Part shown: positions 41,886 to 50,985 of the stretch, in pieces
Position numbering within the stretch: the stretch's first letter is position 1
How the letters are laid out: each line of letters opens with the position of its first letter
Assembly (NCBI GenBank): GCA_964006375.1
Contig: OZ023267.1
Coordinates: 86,825,406-86,889,405, forward strand
DNA length: 64,000 nucleotides
Origin: Tillus elongatus
Lineage: Eukaryota > Arthropoda > Insecta > Coleoptera > Cleridae
Reading direction: 5' to 3'
The notes under the pieces: model-generated
What the model was told of the DNA's origin: nothing
Database searches by the model: none
The model's input: only the letters and a program-made list of their open reading frames with translations
Program-made: the position numbers and the translations under genes

Positions 41886-43960
41886 TTTTTTTTTCAACAA
41901 CACACTACGAGAGCTTACAGCCTAAATACTATCGTACCGTGGGTGTCGACAACGAGGAAAGAGGCAACTTGTTAATTCTGGACTTGAAGGTTTGGAGGTT
42001 CGGAGGAGAAGGAAAAACATGCGCCGGCAAGGAATTCCACAACTTGGAAGTCCTCGGGACAAAATAGCGGGCATAACAAGATGTTTTATGTTTGATGACC
42101 TGGAGAGTAAAAGGGTGCATTCGCTCTGTTCCCCTGGTAGGTCTGTTGGGGGCAGCAGGTAGAGGAACTATGGAATACAGCTCCTCTAAGCAGTGCTCGT
42201 GCAGATATCTATAAAAGAGAGAGAGGTCACCAACGGTACGTCGGTGGGCAAGGGTTGGCAGCCTTTATGTGAAGGTAGGGTCACCGATGAGACGTATAGC
42301 TCTCAACTGAATGAAGTCCAGGATAGCGAGTGTAGAAGCGGCAGCAGCACCCCAGATGTGGGAGCAGTATTCGAGGTGTGGCCTTATTTGTGAAGTATAT
42401 AAGGTATAGCGATTAACTGGTGAAAAGTATTTGCGAGCTCGGAAGAGGAAACCTTAGCAGCTGCTTCTGCAATTGATGCGACATGTTGGTGCCAATTGAG
42501 ATTTCGATCAACAGTTGGAGAGGAAATTTGCTGTCCAGGTACAGAGTTTTGATGGTAGGCCATAGGCCGGGAGTTTATAAGGCCGCGCTGCGTGCCAGAA
42601 CTGGTCGAATGCTTTGGATATGTCTAGACCGACAATCTGGAATTCACCGTGTAGTTCCATAGACTTGTTACAAGAATGGGTGACAAAGATAAGGAGGTCG
42701 GCAGTTGATCTGCGCTGACGGAATCCATACTGCCTGTCGTGGATTAGACTGCGTTTTTTCAAGAAATTTTAGTAATTGGGTTTTTATATACTTTTCTATC
42801 ACTTTAGAGACGACTTAAAGGAGAGAAATAGGCCTATAGTTGCTAGGAAGAGCTTTGGATCCTTTCTTAGGGATGGATTGTACTCGAGCAGTTTTCCAGT
42901 TACTACGAATATGCGTCTGTTGTAAGATGTCTGAAACAGACGAGTCAGGACATGAGCAAGATCTGGGGCGCATTTTTTGAGAACAATTGCTGGGATCTAG
43001 TCAAGGCCAGAGGCTTTCCTGGTATTAAGAGAAGAGGGCATCTTTCGTACCTTTTTAGTTTTGAAAATGATATCCGTCATTTTATGCGCGACATTGGGGA
43101 CTGTTGGTGGTTGAACATTTGGAGGTGGGTTGAGAGTAGAATTGCCGGCGACCAACGAGGCAAAAAGTATAGCCTTGCCCAGGGCGGTAGAAATAATTCC
43201 ATCCTCTGAGACAAGAGGTGGGAACGTGCTCTTGTAGAAATTATTCCCAATAGATTTAGCAAGAGTCCAGAGGGTTTGCTGCCCTTGGAGCTTAAGAGGA
43301 CGTTGTTTTTGAAGTGGTTATTAAACGAGTTTTTTGCCTCAGAAAGAATGCGGACATAGCGGTTTCTTGCGTCGTTAAATGCTTGACGATTTTCTTGACT
43401 GGGATTGTGTAGAAGCGTTTTGTGAGCTTTGACCTTTTCAAGTCGGGCCTTGTCACAATATTTAGAGAAGCAGGGCTTTTGAGTGGCTGAAAAGGTTTTC
43501 TGTGTACATGGAATAAATAATATCATGCCAGCTTGGATAATTTCGGTGACGTTTTATGAGATATCAGAGGGGTTAGGATGAGAGAAACAGGCAGACGCCC
43601 ATGGAAATGAGGAAAAATAATCTCGCTTTTCGTCCCAGTTCTCGGAGTTGTAGTGCCAAACGATACGTAGGTGTGATGACTGTGTGACCTCGGGTTCCAT
43701 TGCGCAGGAAGCGGTGACCATGCCGTGGTCAAAGGGACCGAGGGAGGCGGGGACTGATATCTTATAGCATTCAGGATTTGTAGTAAATAGAAGATCCAAG
43801 GGATTTGAGCTGTGTGTTGGGATGCGAGGAAAGTGAGTAGGTTGCTAAACCATATTGGCTAAAGAATTTCTGACTGCAAAGGTCTCCGCTGCTCTTCCTT
43901 GTGGATCGGCTATTTAAGATCCTAGGCATTCTTTATTATGGACATTGAAGTCACCAAGAA
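41886..43960 (-). mobile_element. CR1/Jockey-group non-LTR element, 5'-truncated with an internal deletion
   Basis: Aligns along its length with the intact element at 50904-54255 and has the same orientation; the + strand begins with a T-run at 41886 (its poly(A) tail). About 420 bp are missing at 42513-42514 relative to the intact copy, removing the RT segment with the YADD catalytic motif. It stops at 43960, opposite about 53459 of the intact copy, so the endonuclease N-terminal part is absent. Many small changes relative to the intact copy mark it as older. No target duplication was found. Confidence 0.85.
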
Positions 43961-44012
43961 TTACGCCATAATGATGTGATAGAACCTCTTCTATCACATC
44001 ATTATGGCGTAA
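43961..44012. repeat. Perfect palindrome, 24-bp arms with 4-bp spacer
   Basis: Left arm 43961-43984, spacer cctc 43985-43988, right arm 43989-44012; all 24 positions pair. The left arm begins exactly where similarity to the CR1/Jockey-group element ends. Confidence 0.95.
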
Positions 44013-44639
44013 GCCTGTAATTTACCGGGAAAATTGTTAGATACCAACGATCTTTTTCCTCAAGGCAAATATTATGCCCCTTGATATTTTAATTTCAACG
44101 TATATAAAAGGAATGAAGTACGGGCACTACGATGGTAAAAATCATTAGCGTTTTTTCAATCAATAATTTGGAAACCAAAACTTGAATTGCCTTTCAGTGA
44201 TAAAGTCACCTGCTAATATTTAAGCCTCCTCAGAGGTTTTCCTCATGTCAGTAAAGAAGTCACAGTGGTGAATAAAACACAATACAACGTGCTGTTGAAA
44301 TGACAATACGGTGGTGCAGTAAAAATCAGAGCAGTGGAGGTACCTGAGATATGTTATGACTCTTTAACAGCGCTACCCTCTAATGTACCTGCACTACCAG
44401 GTTTAAATCTAGCAGATGTATATCTCATAAAGCTTTAGCCGATTCCATTATTTTCCTTCTTAATAGGTGCTGATAATTATTGTAAGGTAGATAGGGGTGA
44501 CTATATGAAAGTTGCGGACATATTTACTGTGGTTAACACTAAATTTGGATAGACGATTCACGAACCGATGAACTGAAGTTTCCAACGTGTATACCATGAT
44601 GAAAACAGTACTACGTTCAATTATACACATCGATGATAA

Positions 44640-46950
44640 AGAAAATAGAATAAAGAAATTCTCGGAGTCGAAACGAGGAATTTCTGAAAGTTGGGAAGGA
44701 AAAGGGACATTTTAGTGGACAGCGTTACAAGGTATCATTGCCTTGGAGAAAAAGTTTACACGTTTTTGTCAGTAACTTTAACGGTGCCTAAAATCATTTC
44801 AAGAAATTAACATGCTAGTTAGCCCCTGAAAATAAATTGGTAGCATACGATAATGCAGTGAGCTTATTATGAACAGTTATGCTGAACAGGTAGAGTCAAC
44901 AAACATTACTAAGAATTGAGGAGAACGAATTTTCATATGCCTCATCGACCTGTTTATAGAGATGATAAGGACACGATCCATACTCGTATGATTTGTTATG
45001 CACGTGCTAAGAGATATTGCCCTAATATTAAATCTCTAAACAATCTGGTACATCCCGGCGAGAACGTAATTCCTGCCGTTGTTAAAATTTCTGCAAATTG
45101 TGCTGTGAAGGATGAAACATTTAGAGGCTTGCTATTATAGGGTGTCGACACGATCACCAAATGACAAGAGTTAGCTTCTGTGTAGCGAGCAGCCCATTTT
45201 ACTGACAATAACGCTAAAAATCATATAAGTGAGTTGAGCAAAGTATATCCAGACACTTGCATGTATCATTAATGGTTGTTATATGTCGACGACCCAGTTA
45301 CTGGTTTTAATGATGTGCAAGAAGCATATGTAGAATCAAAAGAAATATTATCCTAGCCGATGTGAGTAAGAAACTGGATTTCAAATTGCGAGGATCTTAG
45401 GTAGGATTTCTCGGGAAAGAGCGAACAAAAACGCATACAAAAGTTTTGATTATAGTATTGTCGGTGGATGTTAACCCTTTTTTGTGTATTATGTAAAAAA
45501 AGGGACTGTTGTAAAGGCACTACGTTAGCAAATATTGTTAAATTGTTTGATTTGATCAGTGCACGGGCGTTTGATTTGAAAGCCAGATTGTTTATGCAAG
45601 AACCAATGAAACATTTATATACAGTGACATGAAAATCCCCTGGAAAATATAATAAAGGCTCATAAAAGTACAGAACTAGCCTTAAAAAAATTAGAATGAG
45701 TTTCCAAGACCATACTATAAAACATTTCAGGGTAAAAAGTATAAAACGTGCCTTTAGACTGATTCCCAATTAACATTATCGAGGATACAGGGCGATATAT
45801 TTAAACGTCTGACGTATGTAAAAATTCTCGTACAGAAAATTTGTAAATTTCTTATACGGAGCAATGGAGACGTTGATTCATTGACAAGCCTTATTTATTT
45901 AAAAATATTTGTTGGAATCTAAAGTTTGGTGAGATCGATATACATTTTCAACGTGTGCATATACACACTAGCCTGTTGTTAATTTGGAAACTGTTTTAGA
46001 GTTATTATTGTGTGAAAGTGTGAGTAAAAACAAATTAAAAGTGTGTATGCGATGTGTAAGGATGGCATCGGAATCGTTATCCATTAGTCAGAGACTTTTG
46101 AAATTACTATGAAAACGACAGGATTCCCATAATTTCACTAGAATGAAAATGTGACTTTGAACGAGCGCTTTAGACCCAGATACATGAAACGGAATATGAC
46201 GAGCCTGGCTCATCGGCCAGCATTCCACGCGCAGTGCAGCTGTTGTGACTTATGGTGGTTTGCAGAGTGGGATTCCCGAAGCCCAGGATTGAGCGGGGTG
46301 TCGGTTAGTTGTAGATCCTCAAAGAAACTAAACTGACTTGGTGTACTTCTAGCAAGTCTGTAGTGTAGCAAATATACTATAATAATAGTATAATAATAAT
46401 ACTAAACTGACTAGCTTGAGGAGTCAGAAATCTATATGATAGACGCACCGTGAATCACCCCTTACTTGTGAAATCTCGGTTTACAAACCAGTCAAACTAT
46501 AGGCTCGTGGATTGACAATCCAGGCGCCGCTTATCCGGTTTTTTATATTTACCGCATTTGCCAAAAGATTTGAATACAATTTGCAAAACGAGAAGAGTAA
46601 AGAACTAGGATAAATTTTAGTGTTAGAAATGAAGGTAGTTGAAGTATACTGGCTCAAAAATACCCAATGCCAGTATTTTATAAAGAAACTGGACGATCTT
46701 GAAAACCGTCGGCAATTTGATCAAAGCTTTTCACGTTAAATCCATTTAGGAACGAAAACCGACTTCTACGAGTTACAGGCAGATTGAAAAACACTGACTT
46801 AAATTAAAAAAAGATTCATCCTACAATTTTTTGCCAAAATATTCAGCTATAACTAAAAATATTGTATGGAAAACACATTGTTAGTAAGCTCATGGAGGAA
46901 CATCTACAGCGTTAGCCGCCGCGAAGAAAAAGGTTTGCATTACCGATTGA
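44640..46950 (+). mobile_element. BEL/Pao relic, heavily decayed
   Basis: Plus-strand fragments in BEL/Pao order: G-Q-R-Y-K-V-S-L-P-W (44717-44749) from the region between protease and RT; M-P-H-R-P-V-Y-R-D-D-K-D from 44937; L-Y-V-D-D then T-G-F-N-D-V-Q-E-A-Y at about 45279-45330 (YVDD catalytic motif, 45282-45293); R-L-F-M-Q-E-P near 45590; and N-P-F-R-N-E-N-R-L-L-R-V at 46739-46774 from the start of integrase. Stops and frameshifts occur every few dozen codons, so it is ancient. LTRs were not found. Sequence from 46950 to 47445 gives only weak hints of integrase. Confidence 0.7.
44937..45620 (+). pseudogene. BEL/Pao reverse transcriptase remnant
   Basis: Begins with the RT N-terminal block (P-H-R-P-V-Y-R-D-D-K-D...S-L-N-N-L-V...P-G-E-N-V-I-P), contains the YVDD active-site motif at 45282-45293 with D-V-Q-E-A-Y following, and the later F-D-L-I-S-A...F-M-Q-E block. 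The middle, with motifs A and B, is lost or unreadable. It differs clearly from the BEL/Pao element at 5-18 kb, so it belongs to another lineage. Confidence 0.68.
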
Positions 46951-47445
46951 TCACAGTGTATTAAAAGCCTTATTTTTAAATGTGTTAATGGCAAGAAGTT
47001 AAGAAGAAAGTAAAGTGATCAACCTTTTGCACCTCTTTCAAAGTTAGGAGTTTTTCCTAGGGTAAAGACATTTACTGTTACCGGCGTGTTTTTTTTTGCA
47101 CATTTGTATACGCACGATAGTCAAAATGGAAACAAGGCACATGTCATTTTATTAGCATGTGCCAGGGTTCAGGCATTTAAATTGAAGATTAAAAATGAAA
47201 CGTTAAGAAGACCGATACAACTTCGATACCCATTAGAGTTCCCAGCTTTTCGCGCGTAGCAGGATGTAAAAAAAATACCAGTAGACTTAAAAAAACCGGT
47301 ACCGCAGCCAGCTCTTAGCCCGTCAAACAGCAGTCGACCGCACACAAGGTGAGTATGAGCCTTAATTTGTACCAGATGAGTACATGAGAACGAGTTATTA
47401 AAGGGTACACGAAGAATGTAGACAAGTCTAGTCAATAACGTGTTT

Positions 47446-47457
47446 TAAATGACTCTA
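47446..47457. repeat. Target-site duplication (left) of the Loa-like element
   Basis: taaatgactcta, repeated exactly at 56353-56364; 12 bp is typical for this group. Confidence 0.92.
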
Positions 47458-47475
47458 GGTTAGGTTAGGTTAGGT
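47456..47475 (-). repeat. Loa-like element 3' tail, four TAGGT units on + strand
   Basis: Reads taggt four times on the plus strand, that is CCTAA-type repeats at the element's 3' end. The first two bases overlap the target duplication. Confidence 0.85.
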
Positions 47476-47546
47476 TTGTATGTGAGTGGGCCATATCGGC
47501 CCTCCACCGCGACCTTAAGGTCTATTGTGGCTCACGCCTAATTGTC

Positions 47547-48380
47547 TTATATTTCACACAACAAATCCAGCCTCCTGCAGAGGTCGATAATCTTTGTGGG
47601 CGAAAGTTGATCCAGGTCTTCTGGAGCAAGCTTTACCTTGCCGAAGAGCAGGTATCTAGTCCTGTCCGCTGCCGGAAAGTAACACAGCACGTGCTCTGCT
47701 GTTTCTTCATTCTCCATGCACAGCCGACACTCGGTCTCCTGACCGACCCCCATACGGTGCATGTGGTGCCGCAAGCGGCAGTGTCCTGTATACAGGCCGA
47801 CTAGAGTTCTCAGTTGTTGTCTGTTCAACTCTAGAAGCTTTTTAGCCCTTGACTCAGACAGGCCATTTATGAAGGCCTTAGAGTGAGCTAATCCTGGAAG
47901 ATTTTGCCAATATTGGATTGTCATTCTTTCTGTCCAGGTCTTTAAGGTGCGTTTTGCTGTGCGAGATGTTATCCCCAGCACCGGTTCTGGTCCAACAAAG
48001 TCACTCTGGGCCCCACTCTTGGCAAGCGCGTCGGCCGCAACATTGCCGTCATGGTCCGAGTGACCCGGTAACCAGACCAGCGACACCTCATTACAGCTGC
48101 CCAACTCGTTAAGGGCAGATTTACAACTCCATACCGTCTTTGAATTACACCGGTAGGAACCAAGAGCCTTTATTGCAGCTTGGCTATCTGCATATATCTT
48201 TATCGATTTGTTTGTGCACAGGTCTTTTATACTTTCCCTTGCACACATCTCGATGGCATACACTTCTGCCTGGTGTATGGTTGCGTACTTGCCGAGGCTA
48301 GCTGATAGTCTAGCATCGGTGCTGCCCCCATATGCGCCGGCTCCTACTCCCAAATTTGTTTTGGAGCCGTCAGAGTACTA
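47547..48380 (-). CDS. Loa-like RNase H and C-terminal Cys/His domain
   Basis: Continues ORF2 past an in-frame TAG at 48380-48378. Y-S-D-G-S-K (first catalytic Asp), then HQAEVYAIEMCARESI (Glu), Y-A-D-S-Q-A-A-I-K-A (Asp) and LVWLPGHSDHDGNVAADALA (final Asp), a complete RNase H set. A tail follows with LYTGHCRLRHHMHRMGVG, C-R-L-C and H-V-L-C, typical of Loa. Clean to its stop at 47547. RNase H degrades the RNA strand after first-strand synthesis. Confidence 0.88.
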
Positions 48381-49874
48381 GCAGAGGTCCGCTCTCAACA
48401 GGGTCGATTGATTCCGGTCCCAGTCCTCCCTTTCCGGGAGGACGGTCTTGAAAGACAGATCTCTGCTGATTTTTTTAGGCATCAAGTCTGAGACCATTCC
48501 CAGAATCCTGTGACAATCACTGTCATCAAGGAGACCGGACCCTCTCAGATTGACTTCCCTCGGCATGTTATCTGCCGTTTGTTTTAGTCTGTACGTTGTC
48601 CACCTCGCCACCCTCTCCAACCATATGTGAAGTGGGGGAATATTGAGGAGGACCTCCAGAGCGGCTGATGGTGCGGTGCTTATCGCTCCCGTTATCATCA
48701 GACAAGCTTGTCTCTGTAGATGAGCCAGTTTGGCCCTCGCGATACCACGAAGTACCTTAGGCCACCAAACTATGGCTCCATATGTTATCATTGGCATGAT
48801 AACCACTACATAGAGCCAGTACATCTGTTGGGGGTCTGTTCCCCAGTTGTTACCACAGATTCTCCGGCAGGTCCACAGGGACAGTTTTGCCCTGCGGATA
48901 ACATTTTCTAACTGTTTGTCCCAGTTGAGCTTCTTATCTAGGATAACTCCTAGATATTTTGCTTGGTCCGAAAATGGAATGGTTTCTCCCATGAGAATAG
49001 GTGGTTTTAATTTGTCAAACCTTCTTCTTCTGGTAAATGGAACAATGATCGTTTTGCGAGGGTTCACAGACATCTGTTCCCTCCGGCACCAATCATTGAT
49101 TACATTTAGTGCTTCCTGAAGAGTACTAGCCAGTTCCTCCTCAGATTTGCCTCTAACCATTATGACGAGATCATCAGCATACGCCTGGACCTCAACCTCC
49201 CAGAGTTCGAGAATAGCCAGCAGATCGTCCACAAAGAGGGACCACAGCAGGGGGGATAGTACGCCCCCCTGAGGGCAACCCCTCGCAGCCCTGACCCCGA
49301 CCACCTCCCCCCGCAATGAGGTAATAATGGTCCGATTGTGCAGCATGTTTCCGATCTAGCCACAAATGGTAGGTTCCACCCCCCTAGCGATAGTGGCCTC
49401 GTAGAGGGAGATAGGTAATGCATTATTAAATGCAACTTCGATGTCGAAAAATGCTGCCACCGCAACCTGTCCATTTTCCAGAGAGTGGGTGATTTTCTCG
49501 ACGAGGTTATTGAGCGCTAACTCAGTGGATTTGCCAGTTTGGTAGGCATACTGGTGGGTATTTAGGGGGTTATTGGCCAGGATGTTCCCCCTAATGTGTC
49601 CATCCAGTATTTTTTCCAATCCCTTCAACAGGAATGATGTAATACTGAGAGGTCTCAGTGATGTGGGTAGGAGGTCCTTACGTCCCAATTTGGGAATGTG
49701 AACCCCCCTAACCACCGTCCAGCTGGATGGAATATAGTTCCAGGCCAGGCTGGCTTTGAACAGCCTGATAAGAAAAGGTAGGAGAATCTCCAGTTCCTTT
49801 TGTAGTAGGACCGGCACCACCCCATCCTCCCCTGGCGACTTGAATGGCTGGAAATGATTCACAGCACACTCCAC
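48378..49874 (-). pseudogene. Loa-like reverse transcriptase with one nonsense codon
   Basis: From 49874: S-P-G-E-D-G-V-V-P-V-L-L-Q, then LRPLSITSFLLKGLEKILD, Y-Q-T-G-K-S-T-E-L-A-L and FFDIEVAFNNA (motif A; F-D-I-E). A TAG at 49358-49356 replaces what is probably a Trp codon; the frame continues unchanged with ARGCPQGGVLSPLLW, QAYADDLVIM (catalytic YADD, near 49170), KYLGVILDKKLNW and the thumb. It ends at the TAG at 48380-48378. Confidence 0.87.
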
Positions 49875-50190
49875 TGCCGAGGCTGTGACTATTCTCCGAG
49901 CAACTTGCCAGTCCTCCCTATGGGGGCGTTTAAATCGTCCCTCAGCTGGTCGGACCTCTCCGTTGCTCAGGATCAGACAATCCGGGAAGTGTGTGTGTGC
50001 TAAGAGCTCTAACGTTTCTTTCCGAGATTCAATAAAGGAACCATCTGGTCGTTTTATCGATCCCAGTTCCTGTACTCGGTGCGTGAGAGAATCCTGTGGA
50101 TTCTGGCGCTGCTGGGCATATTATTAATGTCCCCGCAGAACCTCCTCCAGGAGTCCCTCTTAGCGTCCCTTATCTCTTTGTTATAGTGTG

Positions 50191-50902
50191 TTAGAGCGGT
50201 TTATATTGCTCCCAGTTGCCTGTAATCTTAGCACGATTGAAGAGACGTCTAACTTCTCTTCGTAGTTTATCGAGGTTATTATTCCACCAAGTAGACCCCC
50301 GACTGTCTCTCTTTGACCTTAGTGGACAGTTTTCGTGATATGCAGAGACTATAGCTTCCCTAACCTGTTCAGCAGCAATCTCAATCTCATCACGATCCCT
50401 CACTGTGGGGATAGCGGACCCGAGTCTGGCTGCGAGGGACTGTTTGTACCCCTCCCAATCCGTCCTCCTCGGGTCTCGATACTCCACCTCAGGTCTAGGG
50501 CCTGTTTCAATCTCAAATAGGATATGGGCATGGTCAGAACATGAGGGTTCAGACGATACCCTCCATTTGAGGATTTTTGAGCTCAAAATCCTTGAGCTGA
50601 TCGTAAGATCTAAAACCTCTCTCCGATTAGCTGTAAGAAAGGTGGGTTCCGAGCCTATGTTGTTGACAACTATCTCTTCCCCTAATAAGTATTCAAATAG
50701 TGATTCACCTCGTCTGTTAGTGTCCGTGCGCCCCCAAGCTAAGTGATTGGAGTTCGCATCACACCCCATTACGAGGTGATAGTTGTTCCTCTTGCAGTAG
50801 GCGATCAATTTCCGCACATCTGCTGGAGGTGGTTGATCTGCATCTCTGTCTCCAGGGAAATAGGCCGAGCAGGCCACTACTTCCAGCCTGGTCCCCCCGG
50901 AT
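50191..50902 (-). pseudogene. Loa-like endonuclease, C-terminal three quarters
   Basis: Reads VACSAYFPGDRD, M-G-C-D-A-N-S-N-H (catalytic D-x-N), REVLDLTISS and S-D-H-A-H-I-L-F-E-I (final Asp-His), an APE-type endonuclease. It begins immediately after the poly(A) tail of the nested element. The start of the same domain is at 54548-54256. The region 49875-50190 that links to RT contains at least one frameshift. Confidence 0.85.

Positions 50903-50904
<2 letters not shown>
50900..50904. repeat. Probable 5-bp target duplication of the nested CR1/Jockey-group element
   Basis: gatgt at 50900-50904 and 54256-54260. Removing the insert and one copy makes the Loa endonuclease frame continuous. The last T merges with the poly(T) run, so the duplication could be four or five bases. 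Confidence 0.7.

Positions 50905-50953
<49 letters not shown>
50904..50953 (-). repeat. Poly(A) tail of the nested element (poly(T) on + strand)
   Basis: About 50 consecutive T. In the minus-strand frame it is read as a lysine run at the front of the Loa endonuclease fragment, which is an artefact. Confidence 0.95.
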
Positions 50954-50956
<3 letters not shown>

Positions 50957-50985
50957 GTCAACAACACACCACGAGGGCTTACAGC

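Noticed and set aside
47456..47475. Interstitial telomere
   Set aside because: Only four units and placed exactly at the 3' end of a retroelement, so it is that element's tail.
50903..50967. Minus-strand frame starting with a lysine run before the Loa endonuclease
   Set aside because: The lysines are the poly(A) tail of the nested element read through in frame; not a real N-terminus.
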